Positions 9,179 to 16,879 of a stretch of 60,192 nt of DNA are shown here, piece after piece. Source of the DNA: Arachidicoccus rhizosphaerae. GTDB lineage: Bacteria > Bacteroidota > Bacteroidia > Chitinophagales > Chitinophagaceae. The notes beneath the pieces were generated by a model. It was not told where the DNA came from, did no database searches, and was given only the letters and a program-made list of their open reading frames with translations. Each line of letters begins with the position of its first letter. Within the stretch, counting starts at the first letter, position 1. The position numbers were made by a program, and so were the translations under genes. The DNA lies in contig NZ_FNQY01000025.1 in the NCBI RefSeq assembly GCF_900107765.1, positions 1-60,192 of the forward strand, in the 5' to 3' direction.

Positions 9179-9934
9179 ATAATAATAGCTATTCGGTACA
9201 TACTTAGGAGCAAAGCGTATAGCCTTGTTGAGATTATTGGCTTGACCATCGGTTTAACAGCTTTCTGGCAGGTACTTTTATTTGTCCAGAGAGAAACCAG
9301 TTATGACCATTTTCATAAAAAAGGAAATCAGATTTACAGAGCATCAACAGACATTGAAACTCAATCAGAAAAGTTGGAGACGGCCTACTATTCAGGGGCA
9401 TTGACCATTGATGCCAGACAGGCATTCCCCGAAATACCATCAGCCGGCAGAATAGCTCCTGCCAGTTTCCATTCCACAAAGACCCTTTTCTTACTATTTT
9501 GCTGATGATTATTTTGAAAAACAATACCGCGCAGACGAAAATTTCGGAAAACTATTTATTTGTTTTTCCATCTTGACGATTCTCATCTCCTGCCTCGGTC
9601 TAATAGGGTTATCATCCTACCTATACCATTTTACAAAAAAGAAAAAAAAATTGGTATAAGAAAGCTCCTTGGCGCAACTATCTCCAGCATAATAAGCCTG
9701 TTATCCAGGGAATACTTACAACCTATTTTGATGGCATTTGTATTAGCTTCTATAACAATCTGGTATCCTATGCATACCTGGTTAGAGGCTTTCCCATTCA
9801 GGCGTCCCATTCACTGGTGGATATTTTTAATTGCCGGAGGCTTTGTTATCATCATCGCATTTATGACAATAAGTATTCAAATAATTAAAGCTGCTTTAGC
9901 TAATCCAGTCCATTGCCTGAAGTCCTCTGAATAG
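9179..9934 (+). pseudogene. Decayed FtsX/MacB-type ABC transporter permease
   Basis: Three pieces of one permease are readable in shifting frames. Piece 1 (about 9179-9480) gives the family N-terminus, including 'AIRYILRSKAYSLVEIIGLT' and 'FVQRETSYDHFHKKGNQIYR', with no ATG in a suitable place. Piece 2 (about 9483-9640, another frame) gives 'YYFADDYFEKQYRADENFGK', which normally precedes the second FtsX domain. Piece 3 (to 9934, back in the first frame) gives 'IGIRKLLGATISSIISLLSR' and the usual end 'AALANPVHCLKSSE'. The frame change between pieces 2 and 3 falls in an A9 run at 9632-9640. The whole central part, about 550 residues in intact relatives of about 800, is missing. An active product is not expected. 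Confidence 0.85.
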
Positions 9935-9960
9935 ATTTCCTGCACTGAGAGTAGCCATTC

Positions 9961-10001
9961 CATACAAACGCCCGAGACAAAAGTCTTCGGGCGTTTGTAT
10001 G
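9961..10001. terminator. Bidirectional intrinsic terminator
   Basis: CATACAAACGCCCGAGAC (9961-9978) pairs with GTCTTCGGGCGTTTGTATG (9983-10001) apart from one bulged base. It separates the plus-strand pseudogene from the convergent minus-strand gene ending at 10019. Confidence 0.8.
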
Positions 10002-10018
10002 CAATGGCTGCTTATATT

Positions 10019-10708
10019 TTACCAGAGGTTAATATTAAATCCGGTTCGGATAATGGCTGTAGGGCGGGAGCGGAGGGTTCCTGCATTATCATAATAATTT
10101 TCTCTATAGGGAGAATTCTTATTATTTAAAAAGTCCATGCCTACGCTAAAAAAGAAACTGGACTGTCCAAATATTCGGTTGGTATAACCGATAGCACCTA
10201 TCAGGCTGGGCGCCGAAGCGTTTTGTCTGTCAGATTTTTCCCCTTCCTGGCTGATATATCTGGAGCTGACCAGGTTTTCCTCAAAGGATCCTTCAAAAAA
10301 TAAAAAATCAATCGGATAAACCCGCACAAAGGGAGCCACCCCCAGGTTCCAGGTCCGCCATTTACCGCCGTTATAATAATCTTTATTGTAATTATATACG
10401 GCATTAATCCCAAGACCTACATCCACATAAGGACTAAGAGAGTAGCCTATGGAAGGGTTGATTCCAAATGCACCTCCGCCATCACCAAATGAGGCAATAA
10501 AATTCCCGCCTACAAAATAATGCCGGAACTTGGCCTGCTTTTGCGCCGCTGGTTGCGGCTCATCCGGTTGCTGGTCATATTCATCCTGATTGCCATATCT
10601 GTTATCATTCTGATATTGTCCAAAACTACTGTTTACCAGTAATGCTAAAGTGATCACCAGTAAAAACTTTGGCAGTTGTCTGAAGCTTCCTTTGTTTATG
10701 TGTCGCAT
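10019..10708 (-). CDS. Outer-membrane beta-barrel protein
   Basis: 229 residues with a signal peptide (hydrophobic segment about 15-30, ending SSFGQ). A short Asp/Gln/Pro-rich linker follows (about 31-60). The remainder alternates glycine and aromatic residues as small 8-10-stranded barrels do: 'YFVGGNFIASFGDGGGAFGI', 'SPYVDVGLGINAVYNYNKDY', 'FFFSVGMDFLNNK', ending 'TGFNINLW' with a terminal aromatic residue typical of barrel insertion. Probably a monocistronic outer-membrane protein of the porin-like family; the ligand is unknown. Confidence 0.75.
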   Translation of the reverse strand: MRHINKGSFRQLPKFLLVITLALLVNSSFGQYQNDNRYGNQDEYDQQPDEPQPAAQKQAKFRHYFVGGNFIASFGDGGGAFGINPSIGYSLSPYVDVGLGINAVYNYNKDYYNGGKWRTWNLGVAPFVRVYPIDFLFFEGSFEENLVSSRYISQEGEKSDRQNASAPSLIGAIGYTNRIFGQSSFFFSVGMDFLNNKNSPYRENYYDNAGTLRSRPTAIIRTGFNINLW

Positions 10709-10746
10709 GATAATCTATTATTTATTTACCAACAAACTAAAAAACG

Positions 10747-12141
10747 CTAAAGGTCAAAAATTTTGCCGGCATTTAGAATATTATTAGGATCAAATGCCTT
10801 TTTGATGCCCCGCATTAAATTCAGTTGTGCATCATTAAAGACAATAGGCATATATTTTTTCTGAATCAGCCCGATACCATGTTCACCGCTGATGGTTCCG
10901 CCCAGACTGTGTACCAGTTTAAACAAATCCTCCAGCACAGCGGTCATTTCCGGATTTCCAAAACTATTAGGCTGTCCTTCTTTATTAATACGGATATGGA
11001 GGTTACCATCACCAGAGTGCCCGTAGCAGACTACCTTAAAATCGTGTTCCTTGCCCAATGCCTTTACCCCTTTAATGAGTTTGGGCAATTCAGCTCTTGG
11101 CACAACAGTATCTTCTTCAATGGTGTAGCCTTGCATTTTTACCGCTTCCGCTACCCGGCGACGCAATTTCCAGAGTTCTTCTTTTTGCTGTGCATCTTCA
11201 GCAAAGAAGATTTCCCCGGCCTCAAAATCACCTAACAGCACAGAAATCTCTTCCATTTCCTGCATCAATACATCCATATTATTGCCGTCCACCTCAATGA
11301 TCAGATGCGCTTCTATATCATCAGACACAGGCAGGCTGTGGCTATCGACCATTTCACTGACGATTTTAAGCGCGTTGATTTCAACCAGTTCCAAGGCACT
11401 AGGCGTAAATCCGGCTCTGAATATAGCACTCACGGCCTCACTGGCCTTTTCCACACTGGCAAAAGGCGCCAGCATTAAAAGATCATATTTAGGCAGCGGA
11501 ATGAGTTTCAAAACGATTTTGGTCACTATTCCCAGTGTTCCTTCGCTGCCCACTAAAAGCTGCGTGAGATTATATCCGGTAGAATTTTTCAGTACATTGG
11601 ACCCTGTCCAGATAATGTCACCGGTCGGCAACACGACTTCCAGATTCAACACATAATCCTTGACCACACCATATTTTACGGCTTTAGGTCCGCCGCTGTT
11701 TTCTGCAATATTGCCCCCGATAAAACAAGAGCCCTTACTGCTTGGATCGGGCGGATAAAAAAGATTCTTTTCCTTGACGGCCGTTTGCAAAACTTCAGTA
11801 ATTACACCAGGCTCTGTGGTTACCTGCAGGTTGCGCTCATCTATGGACAGGATCTTGTTAAGTCTTTCAGTTGATAAAAGAACACCTCCCAGATTGGGTA
11901 AGGCACCTCCGCTCAGTCCGGTACCACCACCTCTTGGGGTAACAGGGATTTTATGCGTATTACACAGGCGCATGATTTGGCTAATCTGCTCTGTAGATGC
12001 TGGTTTTAAGACGACCCATGGCAGATATAACAATCTTTCTGTTTCGTCATGTCCGTAATTATTTCTTGACTCTTCATCGGTCAGTACATTCCCGGCACCT
12101 ACAATACCGGTGAAAGCTTCCAATAGTTCTGCAGAAATCAT
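10747..12141 (-). CDS. glcD: FAD-linked 2-hydroxy-acid oxidase / D-lactate dehydrogenase (GlcD type)
   Basis: 464 residues, the usual length of GlcD/LDH-D proteins. The N-terminal FAD-binding (PCMH) domain shows 'VTPRGGGTGLSGGALPNLGG', 'GNIAENSGGPKAVKYGVVKD' and 'LLVGSEGTLGIVTKI'. The C-terminal FAD-linked oxidase domain has 'CYGHSGDGNLHIRI' and ends 'GTISGEHGIGLIQKKYM..FDPNNILNAGKIF'. It oxidises glycolate, D-lactate or a related 2-hydroxy acid; the substrate cannot be told from sequence. GlcE and GlcF partners are not adjacent, which fits the single-subunit Bacteroidota form. Confidence 0.85.
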   Translation of the reverse strand: MISAELLEAFTGIVGAGNVLTDEESRNNYGHDETERLLYLPWVVLKPASTEQISQIMRLCNTHKIPVTPRGGGTGLSGGALPNLGGVLLSTERLNKILSIDERNLQVTTEPGVITEVLQTAVKEKNLFYPPDPSSKGSCFIGGNIAENSGGPKAVKYGVVKDYVLNLEVVLPTGDIIWTGSNVLKNSTGYNLTQLLVGSEGTLGIVTKIVLKLIPLPKYDLLMLAPFASVEKASEAVSAIFRAGFTPSALELVEINALKIVSEMVDSHSLPVSDDIEAHLIIEVDGNNMDVLMQEMEEISVLLGDFEAGEIFFAEDAQQKEELWKLRRRVAEAVKMQGYTIEEDTVVPRAELPKLIKGVKALGKEHDFKVVCYGHSGDGNLHIRINKEGQPNSFGNPEMTAVLEDLFKLVHSLGGTISGEHGIGLIQKKYMPIVFNDAQLNLMRGIKKAFDPNNILNAGKIFDL

Positions 12142-12232
12142 GATAATGGATTTGCGTTTTTGTTATTTTGTTTATGAGATGATGATTTTTGATGTGCGGT
12201 TTGCCTTATTGTACCGGGTTGCCGGTACCGGA

Positions 12233-12949
12233 TTAGCCAAACAAAACATCCCGCATGGAGTAAATTCCTTTTCTGTCATTTAAAAATTCAGCGGCCACCA
12301 CTGCTCCTGAAGCGAAGCCTTTACGGTTATGAGCAGTATGTTTGATTTCAATGTCGTCGATGTCGCTGGTATAGGTAATGACATGCGTACCAGGCGCAGG
12401 GTCCACTCTTTTTGAAATAATGGACAGTTCCTCATTATTTGCAGCAGGCTGATTCACCCAGTCTTTTTTACGACCCAGATTTTCAAGTATCTGCCGGGCA
12501 AGACTGATGGCTGTTCCGGAAGGTGCATCTTTTTTCTGGGTATGATGGATTTCTTCCATCTGAACATCATACTCAGGATAGTCTTTCATCAGACGAGCCA
12601 GGTAAGTATTCACTTCAAAGAACAAATTGACACCAATAGAGTAGTTGCTGCTATATAAAAATGCCCCGTCCTTGTCTTTAACAGCGTCCTCCACTTCTTT
12701 TAATTTATCCAGCCAGCCCGTAGAACCAGATACCACTGGAACGCCGTTTTCAATGCATTTGATGATATTATCAAAAGCCGTTTCTGGCCCGGTAAATTCA
12801 ATGGCCACATCTGCTTTTTTAATAGCATCTGTAGTAAATTCCTGGATATTATCAATATTAACTTTAAGTACGATTTCATGTCCTTTGGCCAGTGCAATTT
12901 CCTCAATGGCATGGCCCATTTTACCATATCCTATTAATGCTATTTTCAT
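12233..12949 (-). CDS. dapB: 4-hydroxy-tetrahydrodipicolinate reductase
   Basis: 238 residues. N-terminal Rossmann motif 'IALIGYGKMGHAIEEIA' (residues 2-18), then 'ADVAIEFTGPE'. The catalytic and substrate-binding region reads 'EEIHHTQKKDAPSGTAISLA', with the conserved HH and KKDAPSGTA motif of DapB. It reduces the DapA product with NAD(P)H in the lysine and diaminopimelate (cell-wall) pathway. It is a little short (E. coli enzyme 273), as is usual in this phylum. The order parA-parB-DUF5683-dapB is a conserved Bacteroidota neighbourhood. Confidence 0.95.
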   Translation of the reverse strand: MKIALIGYGKMGHAIEEIALAKGHEIVLKVNIDNIQEFTTDAIKKADVAIEFTGPETAFDNIIKCIENGVPVVSGSTGWLDKLKEVEDAVKDKDGAFLYSSNYSIGVNLFFEVNTYLARLMKDYPEYDVQMEEIHHTQKKDAPSGTAISLARQILENLGRKKDWVNQPAANNEELSIISKRVDPAPGTHVITYTSDIDDIEIKHTAHNRKGFASGAVVAAEFLNDRKGIYSMRDVLFG

Positions 12950-13044
12950 CTAAAATAAGTTTTCAATTTTATATTGCGCTTACGAAACAATTGTTGTAAT
13001 CAGTGGTGGCTATCCGTCCAATTTACCAATGACTTATGGCCGTT

Positions 13045-13890
13045 TTATTTCAGCGTAAAGCTGACCCCGATACCCGGGATTTTTGCATACTGAAAATAAA
13101 CCGGCTTTACCTGCATGGATAGATCATCGCTCACATCAAACCCGTATAAATGTCCAAAAACGGTTGCGTCCGCAATTTGCAGTCCCCATCCCAGCAGAGC
13201 CGCCACAACAGAATAGTCCCTGTATTGCCTGAAAGTATTGCGGTAACTTTGCAGTGTAGACAGATAATTGGTTACATAATTCCCACCTTGTTCTTTATAA
13301 CTATTATAAGCATCCTGGAATTTCTGATCCAACTTGGCAAATTTGGCGGCGTCCAGCTTACCCTTCCCTCCGGATATGACCGGCATCTCCTCAAAGACCA
13401 CATTATAGGCAGTTCTGGCAGAATTATATTCCTTACTATTACTAAAATACAGATAAACCGGTATACCTACTGCGGCCACTGCCAGCGGTACCTTCCAATA
13501 CTCACGATTATAGGCCTGACCCCACCCGGGAAGAATCAGGGAACGAATCGTGGCTCCCTTGGGTGTATGCTCTTTACTGCCCGGCAGATGTAAGGAAAAA
13601 GGTCGCAGCGCTCTTTTCAGCGTGCTGTCTTGTTGTAAATGACTGGAATCCGTCTGGCTGGCTACAGGCAGCACAGCAGTGTCTGCCACTGAAACATTGA
13701 CCGAACTCGGAGCAGTTGTATCTATTACTGCCTGGGCATTTGCGCAGCAAATACCTAAAAGCATGCACCCCCCCGTACCCAGCGTTGCCACACGCTGTTT
13801 AACCAGGGTAAAGATTTTTTTTTCTATTGTCAATTTATTATTCACTACAACTGCTGCTCTAAAGAATCCACGGAGGCGAAAGGCTGTCAT
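13045..13890 (-). CDS. DUF5683 membrane protein
   Basis: 281 residues. The first ATG gives a long basic N-terminus before a hydrophobic export segment around 'MLLGICCANAQ' (about 43-53), so the true start may be later. The DUF5683 hallmark is present: 'RSLILPGWGQAYNREYWKVP', followed by a membrane segment 'AVAAVGIPVYLYFSN'. A further helix region contains 'YSVVAALLGWGLQIADATV', and the tail is beta-type. The family's function is unknown. Its fixed place between parB and dapB in Bacteroidota suggests an envelope or cell-cycle role. Confidence 0.85.
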   Translation of the reverse strand: MTAFRLRGFFRAAVVVNNKLTIEKKIFTLVKQRVATLGTGGCMLLGICCANAQAVIDTTAPSSVNVSVADTAVLPVASQTDSSHLQQDSTLKRALRPFSLHLPGSKEHTPKGATIRSLILPGWGQAYNREYWKVPLAVAAVGIPVYLYFSNSKEYNSARTAYNVVFEEMPVISGGKGKLDAAKFAKLDQKFQDAYNSYKEQGGNYVTNYLSTLQSYRNTFRQYRDYSVVAALLGWGLQIADATVFGHLYGFDVSDDLSMQVKPVYFQYAKIPGIGVSFTLK

Positions 13891-13997
13891 TCAAGGAGTA
13901 TTTTCCGCTAAATATACGGTTGAAAATCACATCTGTTCAAAGGATTTTCCCGATCCACCAAACCTTAACGTTGCCTTTGCCTTAATTTTTATTTTTC

Positions 13998-14972
13998 TTA
14001 GCCTACCTGCACATTCATGCTATCCAGCAGTTTATTTAATTCCTGTAAGGAATAATATTCAATCAGGATGCTTCCATTCCCTTTTTTGCTATGTGCCAGT
14101 TTGACCTTGGTTCCAAAATGGGATGCCAGCTGATCCTCAATTTTCTTATAGGCAGGAGGCAGGCTGGAAGGGCTGGTTGCCTTGGGCTTGTCTGTCTGAG
14201 CCCCTTCATTTTGCATCTGACGCACTAATGCCTCTGTCTGACGCACACTGAGTCCCTTATCCTTTATCTCCTTGTAGGCATATAACTGTTTATCTACAAG
14301 ATCCAGACTAATCAGCGCCCGGGCATGCCCCATGGAGATAATGCCAAACCGGACTGCCAGTTGCACATCGGGCGGTAATTTTAATAGCCGGATATAGTTT
14401 GCGACCGTACTTCTTTCTTTACCCATCCGCTCGGCGACCTGCTCCTGGGTATAGCCCAATTCATCCATCATGCGCTGATAGCTCAGGCTAATTTCAATGG
14501 CATTTAAATCTTCGCGCTGCAAGTTTTCCAGCAGGGCCAATTCCAGAATTTCTCCATCGTCCGCATTTCTGATATATACAGGAACATCCTTTAATCCGGC
14601 AATTTTAGCGGCTCTGAACCTTCTTTCACCCGCAATTAACCGGTACCTGCCGGTTGAAAGCTTGCTGACCGTTAACGGCTGGATAATATCGTGAATGGTG
14701 ATAGAAGCAGCCAGCTCTTTTAACGCTTTTTCATCAAAATCATTTCTTGGATTTCTTGGATTAACCTCAATTTCCTCCACCGCAATCCGAAGCGAAGTAG
14801 TAGCTTCTTCCACCACTTTAGGGTTCAGGTTACCGGAGGTTGTCTTCAGGTCCGCATGAATATTATCCAATAAAGAGCGGATACCTTTTCCCAGGGCTTC
14901 TTTGCCCTGTTTAGGTTTGGCTTTTGCGTTAGGATTTAAATTCAGACCTGTTTTAGGTTTTGATGTTGCCAT
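13998..14972 (-). CDS. parB: Chromosome-partitioning protein ParB
   Basis: 324 residues with a Lys-rich N-terminus. The ParB/Sulfiredoxin-like CTPase domain shows 'NPRNPRNDFDEKALKELAAS' and the box 'RYRLIAGERRFRAAKIAGL' (GERRxRA). The helix-turn-helix part reads 'LGYTQEQVAERMGKERSTVA' and 'MGHARALISL'. A short C-terminal dimerisation domain ends at residue 324. It binds parS and, with ParA, segregates and organises the origin region. It lies 103 bases downstream of parA on the same strand. Confidence 0.95.
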   Translation of the reverse strand: MATSKPKTGLNLNPNAKAKPKQGKEALGKGIRSLLDNIHADLKTTSGNLNPKVVEEATTSLRIAVEEIEVNPRNPRNDFDEKALKELAASITIHDIIQPLTVSKLSTGRYRLIAGERRFRAAKIAGLKDVPVYIRNADDGEILELALLENLQREDLNAIEISLSYQRMMDELGYTQEQVAERMGKERSTVANYIRLLKLPPDVQLAVRFGIISMGHARALISLDLVDKQLYAYKEIKDKGLSVRQTEALVRQMQNEGAQTDKPKATSPSSLPPAYKKIEDQLASHFGTKVKLAHSKKGNGSILIEYYSLQELNKLLDSMNVQVG

Positions 14973-15025
14973 GCCTTTAATTTAATTGTTCCAGATTGTC
15001 AGGGGTTTAGGTTATCATACAGCAA

Positions 15026-15042
15026 AACCGCCAGTGGCGGTT
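15026..15042. promoter_or_regulatory. Short palindrome between parA and parB
   Basis: AACCGCC (15026-15032) and GGCGGTT (15036-15042) are exact inverted arms around AGT. This is too tight for a stable RNA hairpin, so if functional it is a protein site. It may be chance. Confidence 0.25.
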
Positions 15043-15075
15043 ATCAGCTAAATAGCTACTGCTGAAATTCCTGTA

Positions 15076-15876
15076 TTATTTAATAATCTTCTTTTTTTGC
15101 GGGATTTTTGTCATATTGTTTTTCTGTAACACCTCCTTGGCCAGATTCAGGTAATTAACGGCCCCTTTGGAGTCAGAATCATATAAAACGACTGGTTTGC
15201 CAAAACTGGGCGCTTCACTCAGTCGGGTGTTTCTGTGAATAATGGTATCAAATACCAGTTCATCAAAATGTCTGCGCACTTCACTGACCACCTGGTTAGA
15301 CAGACGCAGCCGGCCGTCATACATGGTCATTAATATCCCTTCGATTTCCAAATCCGGATTTAGCCGGTTCTGCACAATTTTGATGGTATTCAGTAATTTA
15401 CCCAGCCCTTCAAGTGCAAAAAATTCACATTGAACCGGTACGACCACGCTATTGGCAGCCACCAGCGAGTTCACGGTAATCAGCCCTAAAGAAGGAGAGC
15501 AGTCAATAATGATAAAATCATATTGATCTTGAACAGGTTCCAGTACCTTTTTGAGTACGTTTTCCCGGTTTGGCGAGTTGATCATCTCAATTTCAGCCCC
15601 CACCAGATCAATATGGGAAGGGATCAGATCCAGATAAGGTACATCACTTTTTAAAATCACCTCACTGGCAGGCGTTTCGTTTACCATTACATCATACAGA
15701 CTGGTAGTAATATTATGTAAATCAAAACCAATCCCTGTCGTACTGTTTGCCTGGGGATCCGCATCAATTAATAACGTCCTGAATTCCAGCACAGCGAAGC
15801 TGGCCGCTAGGTTTATGGCTGTGGTGGTCTTGCCAACACCGCCTTTTTGATTGGCTACGCCAATGATTCTTGCCAT
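15076..15876 (-). CDS. parA: Chromosome-partitioning ATPase ParA (Soj)
   Basis: 266 residues. Deviant Walker A '[14 protein letters not shown]' at residues 11-24, '[16 protein letters not shown]' (Walker A'), '[16 protein letters not shown]' (Walker B) and '[20 protein letters not shown]' mark the Soj/ParA family. There is no N-terminal DNA-binding extension, as in chromosomal ParA. It forms the ATP-dependent DNA-bound gradient that moves ParB-parS complexes. A TATCTTTG -7 box lies 28 bases upstream of the ATG. Confidence 0.95.
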   Translation of the reverse strand: MARIIGVANQKGGVGKTTTAINLAASFAVLEFRTLLIDADPQANSTTGIGFDLHNITTSLYDVMVNETPASEVILKSDVPYLDLIPSHIDLVGAEIEMINSPNRENVLKKVLEPVQDQYDFIIIDCSPSLGLITVNSLVAANSVVVPVQCEFFALEGLGKLLNTIKIVQNRLNPDLEIEGILMTMYDGRLRLSNQVVSEVRRHFDELVFDTIIHRNTRLSEAPSFGKPVVLYDSDSKGAVNYLNLAKEVLQKNNMTKIPQKKKIIK

Positions 15877-15903
15877 ATATTATAAAAATAAATTTATCCG
15901 CTT

Positions 15904-15911
15904 CAAAGATA
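15904..15911 (-). promoter_or_regulatory. Promoter -7 box for parA
   Basis: TATCTTTG on the minus strand fits the Bacteroidota -7 consensus TAnnTTTG. It is 28 bases before the parA start. The -33 element is weak. Confidence 0.55.
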
Positions 15912-15968
15912 GTATTTCTGGACGGAGTTAAAGATTCTATTTTAGGTTTTTATTGAGTAAAATTAGGC

Positions 15969-15998
15969 GTTCCACGTGAATTTTAATTTTCGTGGAAC
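15969..15998. promoter_or_regulatory. parS: parS-like inverted repeat
   Basis: GTTCCACGTGAA at 15969-15980 matches 12 consecutive bases of the Spo0J site TGTTCCACGTGAAACA. A second, inverted half, CGTGGAAC, lies at 15991-15998. It sits about 95 bases upstream of parA, a usual place for parS. It could instead be a hairpin behind the stop of the gene ending at 16002, but no T run follows on that strand. Confidence 0.5.
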
Positions 15999-16001
15999 AT
16001 T

Positions 16002-16682
16002 TTAGACCTCGGTTGTCTTCCCAACTTCAGGCAGAATAAGGGTTTTACCCGCCTGCTGAAAAAGGGATACGGCTGCAGCTGTGTCTATTTTAATGATATC
16101 AAAGGTATTATAATGAACCCCAATGATTTTATTGCACTTGATAAAATCCGAAGCGATAACAGCGTCCGTTGCATCCATGGTATAATTGCCACCTATGGGC
16201 AGTATGGCAAAATCCAATATGGACCAATATGGAATCAGTTGCATATCCATGGTTAAAGCCGTGTCGCCGGCCGCATAGAAATTACCTTCCGGACTGTTAA
16301 TGACATAGCCCAGCGGATTGCCGGCATAAGTGCCATCTGGCAAACTGGAGGAATGTATAGCGCTGACGGCTTTTAACTTGCCAAATTCAAAATCAATAAA
16401 TCCGCCCTGATTGACAGGATGCACATTTTCCACCCCCTGCGTAGGCAGCCAGTCTGCGATTTCAGCTGCCGCGATCACTGTGGCCCCCGTTCTTTTTGCA
16501 ATCGGCACCAGATCCGCCACGTGATCCCCGTGTCCGTGGGTCACGATGATATAATCCGCCTGAATGGTATCCGCGCTAATTCCATTAGCAGCCGGATTGC
16601 CCGTAATATAAGGATCAAAAAGAATGTGTTTATTATTAATTACCAGAGAAAAACTGGCATGGCCATAATAGGTGAGTTGCAT
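16002..16682 (-). CDS. UPF0173-family metal-dependent hydrolase
   Basis: 226 residues, a typical length. Metallo-beta-lactamase fold with the HxHxDH motif 'VTHGHGDHVADLVPIA', then 'AIHSSSLPDGTYAGNPLGYV' and 'NFYAAGDTALTMDMQLIPYW' (metal-binding D). The C-terminal His ('IIGVHYNTFDIIKID') completes the metal site. The biological substrate of this widespread family is unknown. It is monocistronic, with its own TATATTTG box 50 bases upstream. Confidence 0.85.
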   Translation of the reverse strand: MQLTYYGHASFSLVINNKHILFDPYITGNPAANGISADTIQADYIIVTHGHGDHVADLVPIAKRTGATVIAAAEIADWLPTQGVENVHPVNQGGFIDFEFGKLKAVSAIHSSSLPDGTYAGNPLGYVINSPEGNFYAAGDTALTMDMQLIPYWSILDFAILPIGGNYTMDATDAVIASDFIKCNKIIGVHYNTFDIIKIDTAAAVSLFQQAGKTLILPEVGKTTEV

Positions 16683-16731
16683 ATGATTGAATTTTAATAG
16701 TTATCGTAATACTCAGGTAAGCAAATATAAT

Positions 16732-16739
16732 TTTTGTCC
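16732..16739 (-). promoter_or_regulatory. Promoter -7 box for the UPF0173 gene
   Basis: TATATTTG on the minus strand, about 50 bases before the ATG at 16682. Confidence 0.5.
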
Positions 16740-16751
16740 CTGATTTAGCCG

Positions 16752-16779
16752 AATGTTTCACAATGTTTCACAGAACATT
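16752..16779. repeat. Tandem 10-base repeat between divergent promoters
   Basis: AATGTTTCAC occurs twice head to tail (16752-16761 and 16762-16771). The second copy also forms an inverted pair with AACATT at 16774-16779. It lies just upstream of the minus-strand promoter box at 16732-16739 and upstream of the plus-strand promoter, an operator-like position. Confidence 0.4.
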
Positions 16780-16834
16780 TACCGAAAATAAGGATTATAA
16801 CATTTTCAGGTAATGATAAATGCTATTTTGCCTT

Positions 16835-16842
16835 TAAATTTG
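16835..16842 (+). promoter_or_regulatory. Promoter -7 box for the metallophosphoesterase gene
   Basis: TAAATTTG, matching TAnnTTTG, 37 bases before the ATG at 16880. Confidence 0.5.
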
Positions 16843-16879
16843 ATAAGCACGAGCAAAGCACCCTTAAAAATCAAGCAAG

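Noticed and set aside
16496-16504. GCCACGTGA, a second parS-like core
   Set aside because: It lies inside the UPF0173 hydrolase coding sequence in the codons for the conserved HGDHVAD motif and matches only the CACGTG core.
16752-16771. TGTTTCAC repeats as parS half-sites
   Set aside because: They match only the left half of the consensus and are arranged head to tail, not as a palindrome; reported as an operator candidate instead.
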